From positions 17,377 through 81,376 of the forward strand of contig CAYRNR010000015.1 in NCBI GenBank assembly GCA_964425605.1: a stretch of 64,000 bases of DNA. The letters are read 5' to 3'. This DNA comes from CAYRNR01 sp964425605. Its GTDB lineage: Bacteria > Myxococcota_A > UBA796 > UBA9615 > CAYRNR01. The notes under the pieces were generated by a model. That model worked only from the letters and a program-made list of their open reading frames with translations, made no database searches and was not told the origin of the DNA. A program made the position numbers and the translations under genes. Positions 1 to 8,330 of this stretch are shown one piece after another. The first letter of the stretch is position 1. Each line of letters opens with the position of its first letter.

Positions 1-285
1 GTGAGCCCCCACCCCGTGGTCGGCGAGCTGCTGGCGCGCCTGGGACGGCCGCTGACCTCCACGTCGGCCAATCGAACGGGCGAGCCCCCGCCCACCACCG
101 CCGCCCGGGCCTCCTGGCACGGCGACCGAGGACCGGACGTCCTCCTCGACGCAGGCCCTTGCGCTGGCGCCGTTGGGTCGTCCATCGTGGACTGCACCGG
201 CACCCGCCCGAAGCTGCTGCGAGCCGGGGATCTCGACGTGGCGCGACTGCTCGAGGTCGAGGAGATCGACACCGATGGCGTCTGA
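1..285 (+). CDS. tsaC: Threonylcarbamoyl-AMP synthase (TsaC/Sua5), C-terminal part
   Basis: The 5' end lies outside the window. The visible 94 residues match the end of the YrdC/Sua5 fold: the PLTSTSANRTGEPPP segment is the family's S-T-S-A-N motif, and the protein then ends with a VLLDAGP...SSIVDCTG...LLRAGD pattern typical of this family. The enzyme makes threonylcarbamoyl-AMP from threonine, bicarbonate and ATP, the first step of t6A at tRNA position 37. The GTG at base 1 is not the true start. The next gene begins 11 bases before this stop, so the two are probably co-transcribed. The t6A dehydratase tcdA lies about 1.1 kb downstream on the other strand. Confidence 0.85.
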   Translation: MSPHPVVGELLARLGRPLTSTSANRTGEPPPTTAARASWHGDRGPDVLLDAGPCAGAVGSSIVDCTGTRPKLLRAGDLDVARLLEVEEIDTDGV

Positions 286-1510
286 CCTGCGATCGTACGT
301 ACTGGCCACGGGCCGGGAGGTCGCCCCGTTCGGCGACGCGCCCGGCGACACGCGGATCCTCAACCGCTCCCTGCGCGAGCGGCAGGAGGAGGCCCTCACC
401 CTGGCCGGCGTCTCCGCCCCCATGGACGCCGCGACCCTGGCGGACGTCACCTCGTTCCCCTGCGTGGTGGTGGCCGATCACACCTGGTTCACCCGCACCC
501 TGCTCGAGGACTTCCTGGGGCAGGCCCGGCAGGCCGGCGTATCGGCCCGCTGCGGCATCGCAGCGTCGGTGTTCGTGGAGGCCACCGCCTCCCTCCAGGA
601 CCTCGATCGGTTCCCCGACGAGGACGGGGGCGCCGCCTACGACCTGTGGTACCTCACCGGGCCCGTGTCGAGCACCGACGACCTGCGCTCCCTCACCCCC
701 CTCGCCGTGGACCCCGACGAGAAGGTCGAGGAGCCGCGCCTGCCGCCACAGTTCGTCAACGAGCACACGCCCACCCGCGTTGCCGTCACCAGCCGCGGCG
801 CCATCCACGTCACCCACTGGGCCCTCGTGCTGCGCGCCAACCTCGCCGCCTTCGTCGCCACCCTCAAGGACCTGTGGGAGCGCCGGCCGATCTACATCGT
901 CCTGCGCTTCGTCATGGACCGCCTCTTCGGCCGCTTCCGTCGCGTCCGCCTCAGCCGCACCGGCAAGGGCTGCGAGATCCACCCCACCGCCGTGGTCGAG
1001 GGCTCCTGGCTCGGCGAGAACGTCAAGATCGGCGCCGGCGCCGTCATCCAGGGCTCCGTCATCGGCAACGACACCATCGTCGAGGAGGCCGCCGTCGTCG
1101 AGCTCTCCACCATCGGTCACCGGTGCTGGATCGGCCGCAACACCGTCATGTTCATGTCCGTGATGTACGACGGCGTCTTCTCCGGCCACCGCCTCACCCA
1201 GGCCTGCCTCTTCGGCCAGGACGTCTGCACCACCGGCGGCGGCTACCTCATCGACCTCAACTTCACCGGCCCCGTCAAGGTCCTCAAGGACGGCGCCGTC
1301 GTCGACTCAGGTACCAACTTCCTCGGCGTCTGCCTCGGCCACCGCGTCACCATGGGCACCGGCATGTGGATCCACGGCGGCCGCGAGGTCCCCAATGACA
1401 CCTTCCTCATCCGTGATCCTGCTGACGTCATCGTCAAGATCCCGAGCGAGGTCGTGCCCGGCGAGCCGATGACGTTGAAGGATGGGAAGCTGGTGAAGTG
1501 GGAGCCGTGA
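275..1510 (+). CDS. Left-handed beta-helix (hexapeptide repeat) protein, GlmU-like C-terminal fold
   Basis: A protein of 411 residues from an ATG that overlaps the end of tsaC; an upstream ATG at 173 is less likely because it would overlap tsaC by over 110 bases. Residues 1-230 are not recognised. From about residue 232 to 395 there are hexapeptide-type turns (EIHPTAVVEGSWLGENVKIG, then IGAGAVIQGSVIGNDTIVEE) that build a left-handed parallel beta helix, as in the acyltransferase half of GlmU-type sugar enzymes. The N-terminal half lacks an obvious nucleotidyltransferase GxGTRM loop, so neither the acceptor nor the activity can be assigned. Its 3' end overlaps the end of convergent tcdA by 77 bases. 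Confidence 0.7.
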   Translation: MASDLRSYVLATGREVAPFGDAPGDTRILNRSLRERQEEALTLAGVSAPMDAATLADVTSFPCVVVADHTWFTRTLLEDFLGQARQAGVSARCGIAASVFVEATASLQDLDRFPDEDGGAAYDLWYLTGPVSSTDDLRSLTPLAVDPDEKVEEPRLPPQFVNEHTPTRVAVTSRGAIHVTHWALVLRANLAAFVATLKDLWERRPIYIVLRFVMDRLFGRFRRVRLSRTGKGCEIHPTAVVEGSWLGENVKIGAGAVIQGSVIGNDTIVEEAAVVELSTIGHRCWIGRNTVMFMSVMYDGVFSGHRLTQACLFGQDVCTTGGGYLIDLNFTGPVKVLKDGAVVDSGTNFLGVCLGHRVTMGTGMWIHGGREVPNDTFLIRDPADVIVKIPSEVVPGEPMTLKDGKLVKWEP

Positions 1511-2252
1511 GGCTCCCTATCACCACCCCCGCCGCCGCCATCCCAAACGCCCCCGTCACACACCCCAGCGTCCCCTCGATCGGCTGCTTCCGCGGCATCC
1601 CGTCCGGGCCCTTGTCCCCCGGACCAGGCAGCCGTGGATGCCGATACCTCGGCTCGGTCGAGAACACGGCCGGCACGCCGATGGCTTCCGAGAGGTCCCG
1701 CTCATACTTCTTGCGCAGGATGTGGCGGAGGTCGCGGGCGATGGGATCGACGCGGGTCTGGGCCAGGTCGACGACCTCGATGCGGGTGGGATCGAGGCGG
1801 GCGCCAGCGCCGGTGGAGGTGACGATGGGGATGCTGCGCTGGAGGCAGAGCTCGATGAGCAGCGACTTGTCGGTGAGCAGATCGATGGCGTCGACCACGT
1901 GGTCGAAGGTGGGTTCGAGGAGTGTGTCGGCGCAGGTGACGTCGAGGCGGCGCTTGACGGTGTTCACGCGGACGTCGGGGCGGATGGCGGCGAAGCGCTC
2001 GGCGAGGACGTCGACCTTGGGACGGCCGAGGGCGGTCTCGGTGGCCGGGAGCTGACGGTTGAAGTCGGTGGGGGAGACGGTGTCGAAGTCCACGAGGGTG
2101 AGCTCGCCGACACCGGCGCGGACGAGCATCTCCGCGGCCCATGATCCCACGCCGCCGACGCCGACACAGAGGACGTGGGCGCGGGCGAGGCGGCCCATGG
2201 CGTCCTCGCCGAGGAGCTGGGCCGTGCGGCCCAATCGGGGGGTCTCTTCCAT
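1434..2252 (-). CDS. tcdA: tRNA threonylcarbamoyladenosine dehydratase (TcdA/CsdL)
   Basis: An E1-like ThiF-fold enzyme of 272 residues that cyclises t6A37 to ct6A using ATP. Near the N-terminus is the nucleotide-binding loop VGVGGVGSWAAEMLVRAGVG, followed by LVDFDTVSPTDFNRQ and the VVDAIDLLTDK segment, all standard for TcdA. The family C-terminal stretch CVTGAFGMAAAGVVIGSL is present, after which about 20 low-complexity Ser/Arg/Pro residues run into the end of the opposite gene. I chose the ATG at 2252; a TTG at 2258 would overlap the tatD stop and is a reasonable alternative. It is probably co-transcribed with tatD and fits functionally with the upstream tsaC. Confidence 0.9.
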   Translation of the reverse strand: MEETPRLGRTAQLLGEDAMGRLARAHVLCVGVGGVGSWAAEMLVRAGVGELTLVDFDTVSPTDFNRQLPATETALGRPKVDVLAERFAAIRPDVRVNTVKRRLDVTCADTLLEPTFDHVVDAIDLLTDKSLLIELCLQRSIPIVTSTGAGARLDPTRIEVVDLAQTRVDPIARDLRHILRKKYERDLSEAIGVPAVFSTEPRYRHPRLPGPGDKGPDGMPRKQPIEGTLGCVTGAFGMAAAGVVIGSLTAPTSPASHPSTSSARRARPRSGS

Positions 2253-2254
2253 GG

Positions 2255-3016
2255 TCAATCCAGTCGTAGCAGTCGTCGGACGGCGTCATCGGAGCGACTC
2301 GCGAGCTCGTCGGGAGCCTCGCCGCGGATCTTCGCGACCGTGGCCAGCGCGTCCAGGACGGCCCTGGGCTCGTTGCGCTCTGCGCGGCTCGCGGCCATGT
2401 AGGGCGCGTCCGTCTCCAGCACGATGCGGTGCACGCGCACGGACGTGAGGGCGCGCACGGCCTTGTCCGAGCGGCCGGCGGTGTTGCCGAACCCGAAGCA
2501 GAATCCCAGGGCGTGGTAGTCGCCGACGAGGTCTGCGGGACCGGAGTAGGCGTGCATGATCCCGCCTCGGGGCACGGGGACCTCCCCGAGCAGCTCGAGC
2601 ATGAGGCCGTGGGCGCGCACGCAGTGCACGATGATCGGGAGGTCGAGGTCGCGCGCGAGGGCGAGCTGAGCGCGGGCGGCGTCGAGCTGCCGGTCGCGGT
2701 TGCCGGGGACCGACCAGGAGCGGCGGTCCAGGCCGATCTCTCCGAGAGCGGGCGCGGACGCCAGGTGAGCCCCGAGGGCGTCGATGGCCGCGGTCAGCTC
2801 GGCGCCGGGGAGGGAGTCGGCCTCGGTGGGGTGGAGTCCGGGGACGGCGACGGCGCCGGGCACGCCCTCACAGGCGGCGAGCTGGGCGGCGAACCGATCG
2901 GGATGGACCCCCGGCACGACGAATCCCGTGACGCCGGCGGCGTTCGCGCGGGCCACGACCTGGTCCCGGTCGGGGTCGAAGGCGGGATCGTCGAGGTGGC
3001 AGTGGGAGTCGATCAC
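2255..3016 (-). CDS. tatD: TatD family metal-dependent hydrolase/DNase
   Basis: This 253-residue protein has the TatD TIM-barrel layout: the N-terminal metal motif IDSHCHLDD, the PGLHPTE loop, a central metal-ligand glutamate in ALGEIGLD, IIVHCVRAH and IMHAYSG histidines, and the closing LETDAPYM aspartate. Family members are Mg-dependent 3'-5' exonucleases or deoxyribonucleases acting in the cytoplasm. The length is normal (about 255-265). Its stop codon abuts the start of tcdA, so the two minus-strand genes are likely one transcript. Confidence 0.9.
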   Translation of the reverse strand: MIDSHCHLDDPAFDPDRDQVVARANAAGVTGFVVPGVHPDRFAAQLAACEGVPGAVAVPGLHPTEADSLPGAELTAAIDALGAHLASAPALGEIGLDRRSWSVPGNRDRQLDAARAQLALARDLDLPIIVHCVRAHGLMLELLGEVPVPRGGIMHAYSGPADLVGDYHALGFCFGFGNTAGRSDKAVRALTSVRVHRIVLETDAPYMAASRAERNEPRAVLDALATVAKIRGEAPDELASRSDDAVRRLLRLD

Positions 3017-3057
3017 CGCCGTAGGGTACTACGGCGCGGGGAGAGGAGGGAGGGGGC

Positions 3058-4623
3058 TCACATGCGGTTGAACACGAAGGGGTAGGTGACGATGACGATG
3101 CCGTTGCCGGCGGGGCGGGGGAACTGGAAGCGCATGAAGCGATCCGCGAGGCAGTTCTCGACCACGGCGTTCTGCAGCGTGGTGCTCTCGACGCGCGACT
3201 GGCTCACGGAGCCGTCCTTGGCGATGACGAACCGCATCACGACCTTGCCGTGCAGGTCAGGCGCGCGGTTGAGCTCCTTCTGGTAGCAGTACCGGATCTG
3301 GCTCAAGTGCTGCTTGATCACCCGGTCGATCTGGGACTTGTCCAGGGCGCCCAGCAGGATCGGGTCCTCCGTGGTGACCTCGCCGGGGACGCGGCCGATA
3401 CGATCGCCCGCGTAGCCGCCCTTGTGGCCGTAGCCGGAGACGCCGTCGCCGCCGCGGTCCCGGGTTCCCATCCCGCCGAGGCCCTCGCCGTCGCCGCCCC
3501 CGCCGAGGCCGCTGCCCCGCGAGAACAGCCCGCCGCTGCCGTACTGGCTGCCGTACTGCGAGCCGATCACGCCGCCGACGTGGGCGCTGTGGCCCATGCT
3601 CAGGCCGCCGTCTCCGAACATGTTGTTGTTCGATTCCATCTGGTTGAGGTCGGCGAGCAGGCCGTGGCTCTCGGCGATGGTCTTGTCCAGCTGGGCCTGG
3701 CTGCGGGCGACCTTGGTGCCGCGGGCGTGCTTGAGGCGGTGCTCCTTCTTGCCGATCTTGCCCTCCTCGCCCTTGGCGCGCTTGCCCTCACCCGCGTCGG
3801 GGTCGGTCCCGGTGACGATCTTCTTCTCGGGCGGAGGCGGAGGCTCGGGGAGGTAGACCGCCTCGGCGAGGCGCTGGGGCACGCGGACCAGCTCGTGGGA
3901 CGGATCGTACGGGGTGGACTGGATGACCAGACCGAGCACGAGCCCCACGAAGGCGATCAACAGGAACAGACCCATGAAGGTCATGTCCATGCCCTGGCCG
4001 ATGCTCGCCACGACGCGCCGGGCCGCGACGACCTCGCGCACGGCGAACGTGTGGGGGCCGACGTTCAGCACGAGCCGGGCGCCGCTGGGCAGCGCGCAAC
4101 GATGGCCGTGGGTGGCCGGCGTGGCCGTGCCGTCCTCCACGAGCTCCTGCAGGGACCGTCGGCCGCGATCGTCCTCCAGGTAGCCGGTGAACTGGGGCGT
4201 GAAGCGGACGAAGGTGCCGGCCGCGCCGCGCTCCACCAGCCGGAAACGGGGGCCCGGGAGGTGCTCGCTGTCCACGAAGAAGGACTGGGGCTGCTCGAGC
4301 CCGCGGGTCTCGTCGAAGAGCAACCCTGCGGAGAATCCCATGAGGGAGATCCCCGCGCCTGCGGTGGCCACGGCCGCCGAGGAGGTGGCCACGCCGGCCG
4401 CGCAGCCGAGGGCGAGGGGGGCCAGGCCCGCGACGCTGGCCGCGGGCACGGGCCTGCGCACCGAGTCGCCGAGGATCAGCTCGGAGCAGTCCGCGCCGAG
4501 GTGCCGGACGTCCATGAGGGTACCGTTCCAGATCTGCCCCACCTCGACGACGCGAGGGACCTTCGGGTCGTCTCCCAGGGGGCCTTGCTGTGGACGGCTG
4601 ACGAGTTCGAGTGCCGAGTTCAT
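3058..4623 (-). CDS. AgmX/PglI (GltJ-like) C-terminal domain membrane protein
   Basis: A protein of 521 residues. I chose the ATG at 4623 because a strong AGGAGAAGG ribosome site lies just upstream; an ATG at 4647 lies before that site. The first ~200 residues are an unassigned cytoplasmic-looking region, followed by one membrane segment at about residues 212-234 (MTFMGLFLLIAFVGLVLGLV), a Pro-rich stretch (LPEPPPPPEKK), a Lys-rich then Gly/Ser-rich linker (about 335-400), and a C-terminal AgmX/PglI-type TonB-like domain (IDRVIKQHLSQIRYCYQKEL, then GKVVMRFVIAKDGSV). In myxobacteria such proteins belong to gliding or envelope-spanning machines, so an energy-transducing periplasm-spanning role is inferred. 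No ExbB/ExbD or motility genes are next to it. Confidence 0.75.
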   Translation of the reverse strand: MNSALELVSRPQQGPLGDDPKVPRVVEVGQIWNGTLMDVRHLGADCSELILGDSVRRPVPAASVAGLAPLALGCAAGVATSSAAVATAGAGISLMGFSAGLLFDETRGLEQPQSFFVDSEHLPGPRFRLVERGAAGTFVRFTPQFTGYLEDDRGRRSLQELVEDGTATPATHGHRCALPSGARLVLNVGPHTFAVREVVAARRVVASIGQGMDMTFMGLFLLIAFVGLVLGLVIQSTPYDPSHELVRVPQRLAEAVYLPEPPPPPEKKIVTGTDPDAGEGKRAKGEEGKIGKKEHRLKHARGTKVARSQAQLDKTIAESHGLLADLNQMESNNNMFGDGGLSMGHSAHVGGVIGSQYGSQYGSGGLFSRGSGLGGGGDGEGLGGMGTRDRGGDGVSGYGHKGGYAGDRIGRVPGEVTTEDPILLGALDKSQIDRVIKQHLSQIRYCYQKELNRAPDLHGKVVMRFVIAKDGSVSQSRVESTTLQNAVVENCLADRFMRFQFPRPAGNGIVIVTYPFVFNRM

Positions 4624-4653
4624 TTGCCTTCTCCTGGGGCGCTTCATACCGAT

Positions 4654-4703
4654 AAGTATGTTCTACCCTTTGGCAGCACCACCTACAAGTATGTATTTGT
4701 CAA
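4654..4703 (-). promoter_or_regulatory. Direct repeats upstream of the AgmX-type gene
   Basis: The 223-bp gap between the AgmX-type gene and lptE is AT-rich. It carries two copies of AAGTATGT (4654-4661 and 4687-4694), 33 bp apart, and on the minus strand a perfect TTGACA (4698-4703) without a convincing -10 box at 16-18 bp. These may be an operator or part of an unrecognised promoter of the minus-strand gene. Confidence 0.25.
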
Positions 4704-4819
4704 GAGATCGCCAAGTCCCAACAGCTCAACCATTTGGATTTCCACGATTTCTTCTCCTGCTGTCGAGACCATGAGGCCGGAATCCAAAATCCCACCCTCC
4801 CTCTACCCAACGCGCGAGC

Positions 4820-4825
4820 TACAAT
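4820..4825 (+). promoter_or_regulatory. Possible -10 box of lptE-holA
   Basis: A TACAAT hexamer (5 of 6 matches to TATAAT) lies 21 bp before the lptE TTG start. The bases 17-18 bp further upstream (CTCCCT) do not resemble a -35 box, so activity would depend on an activator or another sigma factor. Confidence 0.3.
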
Positions 4826-4846
4826 CCCGTCACTCCTGGTGAGCCC

Positions 4847-5380
4847 TTGAAGCGACTGACGACCACCTTGATGCTCCTCGTCCTGCTGGCCCCCACGGGC
4901 TGCGGCTACCGCGTCCTGACCCGTGAGGCGCTCGCGCCCGGCGGGGTCAGCCGGCTGTCGGTCCCGCTGCTGGTCAACCAGACCGAACACGTGGGCGTTG
5001 AATCGGACCTCACCGGACACCTGGTGGACGCCATGGACCGCTACCGCGCCGTGCTCGTCACCGACAGCGCGCCCGACGCGGTCCTCGAGGGCACGCTGCG
5101 GCAGGCAGGCCTGAGGCCGACCACGTCCGTGGGGGGCACGAGCCACCGGCACCAGGCGTTTCGCGTGTCGCTGTTGCTGGATCTGAGGCTGCGCCGGGTG
5201 GGCAGCGACGAGGTGATCTGGCAGGTCAGCGGCCTGCGGCGCGAGGAGGACTACGACATGGGCCCGGTGATCGTCGGGGAGGACATCCTCGCGGCCGAGC
5301 AGCTTCGTCGCGCGGCCCTGGTGGCCGCGGGCCAGCGCCTGGTCGAGGAGGGCGTCGACCTCATGATGGGAGGAAGCTGA
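4847..5380 (+). CDS. lptE: LPS-assembly lipoprotein LptE-like
   Basis: A protein of 177 residues with a TTG start. The N-terminus is a lipoprotein signal ending in LLAPTGCGY, with the cysteine at about residue 19 and a somewhat weak lipobox (P at -3). The CGYRVL start after the cysteine and the later SVPLLVNQTEHVGVESDLT region are typical of LptE, which plugs the LptD barrel and delivers LPS to the outer surface. The gene directly precedes holA with a one-base overlap, the same order as in many proteobacteria, which supports the call. lptD is not in the window. Confidence 0.75.
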   Translation: MKRLTTTLMLLVLLAPTGCGYRVLTREALAPGGVSRLSVPLLVNQTEHVGVESDLTGHLVDAMDRYRAVLVTDSAPDAVLEGTLRQAGLRPTTSVGGTSHRHQAFRVSLLLDLRLRRVGSDEVIWQVSGLRREEDYDMGPVIVGEDILAAEQLRRAALVAAGQRLVEEGVDLMMGGS

Positions 5381-6429
5381 TGGCGCGGGGCCCGGACCAG
5401 TCGGCGGCGAAGCTCGAGACGGACCTCAGGAGCAAGAACGTCCGCGGCGTGTACCTGCTCTTCGGCAAGGAGGGCTACCTGGTCGGCGAGTACCGGCGGC
5501 GCCTGGAGGAGGTGGCGCTGGAGGGTAGCCTCGGCGCGTTCAACCGCACCGTGCTCGCGGGCGCCCGCGCCAAGCCCGAGGAGGTGGAGGAGGCCGTGCG
5601 CACCGTGCCCATGCTCGGCGGGCGGCGGCTGGTGGTGGTCGAGCGCATCGACGAGGGTGACAAGAAGCAGACCACGGCGTTGCTGGACGCCCTCACGGAG
5701 GTCGTGAAGGCGAACATCCCGTCTGCGGTGCTGCTCGTGACCGCGACCACGGTGGACCGCCGCCGCAAGTTCTACAAGGCCGTCACCAAGCACGGCCTGG
5801 CCGTGGAGTGCCGCCCCATGTGGGACCGGGAGCTCCGCGGCTGGGTGGTGGGTGAGGCTCGTCGCCTGGGCAAGGCGCTGGACCCGGACGCGGCCCATCT
5901 GCTCATGGACATGGTGGGCAACGACCTGGGCAAGATGCACAACGAGCTCGTCAAGCTCGTGAACTACGTGGGCGAGCAGCCCTCCATCGGGCTCGAGGAC
6001 GCCGAGAAGACCGTCGCCGATCTGAAGCTGTCCACCGTCTACGATCTGACCGAGGCGCTCGGGACCGGGCAGCTGGCACCGGCGCTGCTGGCATTGAACA
6101 AGCTCGCAGAGTCTGGCGCGCCCCAGGTGCGTACCCTGTGGTTCGTCACCCAGCACTTCCGGTCGCTCCTCTCCGCCCGGGAGGCCATGGATCGAGGCGT
6201 GGACCCGGAGACCGCCCTGATGCAGGTGGGCGTGCGCAAGAACGTGGTGTGGAAGGTCAAGCGACAGCTACCGACCCGCAACGTGGCCCAGCTGAGGCGC
6301 GCGCTGATTCGCATCGCCCAGCTGGACGACGACCTGCGCCGGAGCAAGGTGCCCGCGCAGCTGTTGCTCGATCAGCTGGTCCTGGATCTGTGTGAGAGGG
6401 GGAGGGGAGTCAGGCCTGGAGCCCGTTGA
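5380..6429 (+). CDS. holA: DNA polymerase III delta subunit (HolA)
   Basis: This 349-residue protein starts at an ATG that overlaps the lptE stop (TGATG), preceded by GGGAGGAAG. It shows the delta-subunit pattern: VYLLFGKEGYLV near the N-terminus, a Walker-like region without a functional P-loop, LVVVERIDEGDKK, then the C-terminal helical collar domain (LRRALIRIAQLDDDLRRSKV, DQLVLDLCE). Delta opens the beta clamp during loading. It ends convergently inside rpsT, overlapping by 20 bases; rpsT near holA is a common arrangement. Confidence 0.9.
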   Translation: MARGPDQSAAKLETDLRSKNVRGVYLLFGKEGYLVGEYRRRLEEVALEGSLGAFNRTVLAGARAKPEEVEEAVRTVPMLGGRRLVVVERIDEGDKKQTTALLDALTEVVKANIPSAVLLVTATTVDRRRKFYKAVTKHGLAVECRPMWDRELRGWVVGEARRLGKALDPDAAHLLMDMVGNDLGKMHNELVKLVNYVGEQPSIGLEDAEKTVADLKLSTVYDLTEALGTGQLAPALLALNKLAESGAPQVRTLWFVTQHFRSLLSAREAMDRGVDPETALMQVGVRKNVVWKVKRQLPTRNVAQLRRALIRIAQLDDDLRRSKVPAQLLLDQLVLDLCERGRGVRPGAR

Positions 6430-6676
6430 CGGCGCGCGTGAGGCGTCCGATGGTCCTCGAGGCGGTGCGGCGGTGGATCACGCCCTTGCTCTGGGTCGCG
6501 TCCACGAGGCGGGTGGCCTCGGCCAGCAACTTCTTGGCGTTGTCCACGTCCTCGGCTGCGATGGCCTCGCGGACCTTCTTGATGGCCGTCCTCATCCGGG
6601 AACGGTAGTGCACGTTGCGCTGCCTACGAATCTCACCCTGACGCAGACGCTTGATGGCCGACTTGTGATGGGGCAC
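6410..6676 (-). CDS. rpsT: 30S ribosomal protein S20
   Basis: An 88-residue basic protein starting at a GTG, with GGAGGAGA about 6 bases upstream. The sequence starts MPHHKSAIKRLRQGEIRRQR and ends in helices with TRLVDATQSKGVIHRRTASR, which is diagnostic for S20 (bS20), a primary 16S-binding protein. The long in-frame extension upstream to 6946 is not part of the gene because it crosses a good promoter and the ribosome site. Its last 20 bases overlap the end of holA on the other strand. Confidence 0.95.
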   Translation of the reverse strand: MPHHKSAIKRLRQGEIRRQRNVHYRSRMRTAIKKVREAIAAEDVDNAKKLLAEATRLVDATQSKGVIHRRTASRTIGRLTRAVNGLQA

Positions 6677-6719
6677 CGTCTCTCCTCCAGGCACGGCGAG
6701 CGGGCCGTGCGACCGGGCG

Positions 6720-6748
6720 TATCTACCGAAGCCTCTCTCTGCTGTCAA
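6720..6748 (-). promoter_or_regulatory. Putative sigma-70 promoter of rpsT
   Basis: On the minus strand a perfect -35 TTGACA (6743-6748) is followed by 17 bp and TAGATA (6720-6725). Transcription would begin about 35-40 bases before the rpsT GTG, leaving room for its strong ribosome-binding site. Confidence 0.5.
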
Positions 6749-6875
6749 GCCCCATCGGCAGAGACAGGTGCCGGTTTTCCTTGCCGAATCGGTCTCGACC
6801 GGAACACTGGTACACTGTAGGGAGCGACAGCGGAGCACAAAAAGCGGGGTGATCTGTCCGACGTCACCCCCGAGG

Positions 6876-6904
6876 TTTCCACCGGGACACGACAGCAGTA
6901 CAAT
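6876..6904 (+). promoter_or_regulatory. Putative promoter of ugd
   Basis: TTTCCA (6876-6881), a 17-bp spacer and TACAAT (6899-6904) lie 26 bp before the ugd ATG. The -10 matches 5 of 6 and the -35 4 of 6 consensus bases. Confidence 0.4.
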
Positions 6905-6929
6905 CCCTGACTCTTCACGCGAGGGCACC

Positions 6930-8234
6930 ATGAAGGTTTGTGTCATTGGTACGGGCTACGTCGGGCTGGTCGTCGGTACCTGCCTGGCCGAGATCGGACA
7001 CCATGTCTCCTGTGTGGACGTGGACGAGCGCAAGATCGCCGTCCTGCGTTCGGGCGGCATCCCCATCTACGAGCCCGGGCTCGCGGAGATGGTCCGGGGC
7101 AACTCGGTCGGAGGAAGGATGGACTTCCACACCTCCCTCGAGACCGGGCTCGGCGAGGCACAGGTGGTGTTCATCGCCGTGGGTACACCCCCGGGATCGG
7201 GGGGCGCGGCTGACGTATCCATGGTCCACGGCGTGGCCCGTGAGATCGGCCAGCTGATGCGCACCCGCACGGCCGTGGTCATCAAGTCCACCGTACCTGT
7301 GGGGACGGCCCGCCGGGTGGAGGAGATCATCGACGGCGTGACGGACCAGACCTTCGCGGTGGTCAGCAACCCCGAGTTCCTGCGCGAGGGCCGCGCCATC
7401 GCGGACTTCATGGAGCCGGATCGGACCGTGGTGGGCACCGACGAGCTGTGGGCCCGCGAGACCATGGAGTCCCTGTACCGCCCCCTCATCGACGAACGCC
7501 GGCCAGTGCTGTTCATGGGCAACGCCTCGGCGGAGATGGTCAAGTACGCGGCCAACGCGTTCCTGGCCACCAAGATCTCGTTCATCAACGAGGTGGCCAA
7601 CCTGTGCGACCGCATCCACGCCAACGTGGACCACGTGCGCCGGGGCATCGGCACCGACCAGCGCATCGGCACCAAGTTCCTCAACCCCGGCATCGGCTAC
7701 GGAGGCTCGTGCTTCCCCAAGGACGTGCGGGCGATGATCGACATGGGGCGGCGCTACAGCTACCCGATGCGCATCTGCGAGGCCGTGGAGTCGGTGAACA
7801 ACGAGCAGAAGACCCGCCTGGCCAGCCTCATGGAGAAGCACTACCGCGGCGAGCTCGCGGGCAAGCACGTGGCCGTGTGGGGCACGTCGTTCAAGCCCCA
7901 GACCGACGACATGCGCGAGGCCCCCTCGGTGATCATCATCGACCGGCTGCTCGAGCGCGGCGCCACGGTCTGCGTCTTCGATCCCGAGGCCCTGGGGAAC
8001 GTCCGCGAGAGCTACGGCGACCGGATCGGGTACGCCGAGGACATGTGGAGCGTGCTCGAGGGCGCGAACGCGCTGGCCATCTGCACCGAGTGGAACGCAT
8101 TCCTGCGGCCGGATTTCCCCAAGATCCGCGAGGCCATGGGTGACGAGCCCGTCATCTTCGACGGCCGCAACATCTATGATCCGGCCGTCCCGCGGTCCCA
8201 CGGATTCACGTATTACAGTATCGGCCGCAAGTAG
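6930..8234 (+). CDS. ugd: UDP-glucose 6-dehydrogenase
   Basis: A protein of 434 residues starting at the ATG of MKVCVIGTGYVGLVVGT, where GTGYVG is the NAD-binding loop. The upstream in-frame extension is not supported. Later landmarks are VAVGTPPGSGGAADVS, KSTVPVGTA, NPEFLREG, the active-site segment GYGGSCFPKD with Cys at about residue 261, and the C-terminal WGTSFKPQTDDMREAPS. The enzyme oxidises UDP-glucose to UDP-glucuronate for polysaccharide or LPS sugars. It appears to be a single-gene transcript between rpsT and the pyr operon; the related GDP-mannose dehydrogenase is the main alternative substrate class. Confidence 0.93.
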   Translation: MKVCVIGTGYVGLVVGTCLAEIGHHVSCVDVDERKIAVLRSGGIPIYEPGLAEMVRGNSVGGRMDFHTSLETGLGEAQVVFIAVGTPPGSGGAADVSMVHGVAREIGQLMRTRTAVVIKSTVPVGTARRVEEIIDGVTDQTFAVVSNPEFLREGRAIADFMEPDRTVVGTDELWARETMESLYRPLIDERRPVLFMGNASAEMVKYAANAFLATKISFINEVANLCDRIHANVDHVRRGIGTDQRIGTKFLNPGIGYGGSCFPKDVRAMIDMGRRYSYPMRICEAVESVNNEQKTRLASLMEKHYRGELAGKHVAVWGTSFKPQTDDMREAPSVIIIDRLLERGATVCVFDPEALGNVRESYGDRIGYAEDMWSVLEGANALAICTEWNAFLRPDFPKIREAMGDEPVIFDGRNIYDPAVPRSHGFTYYSIGRK

Positions 8235-8255
8235 CGTTCTTCCTCTCGGATCCCC

Positions 8256-8310
8256 TTCCCCCCGCGCGCGCTTTTCTCTATAACTGCGCCCGAAGATCCA
8301 GCGGTGGATC
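8256..8310 (+). promoter_or_regulatory. Putative pyr operon promoter and leader hairpin
   Basis: TTCCCC (8256-8261), 17 bp, then TATAAC (8279-8284) could be the promoter of pyrRBC. A short hairpin follows in the leader: GATCCA-GCGG-TGGATC at 8295-8310 (6-bp stem, 4-base loop). I do not see the classical PyrR-binding loop consensus or a U-tract terminator, so Bacillus-type attenuation is not shown. Confidence 0.35.
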
Positions 8311-8330
8311 CCCAGCACCGGGAGGCGGCG

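Noticed and set aside
4680..4703. TTGACA before the AgmX-type gene as a complete sigma-70 promoter
   Set aside because: No acceptable -10 hexamer at 16-18 bp on the minus strand.
3250..4842. Long plus-strand frame opposite the AgmX-type gene
   Set aside because: It is an Ala/Val/Glu/His-rich antisense shadow typical of GC-rich DNA; the minus-strand gene has the ribosome site and domains.
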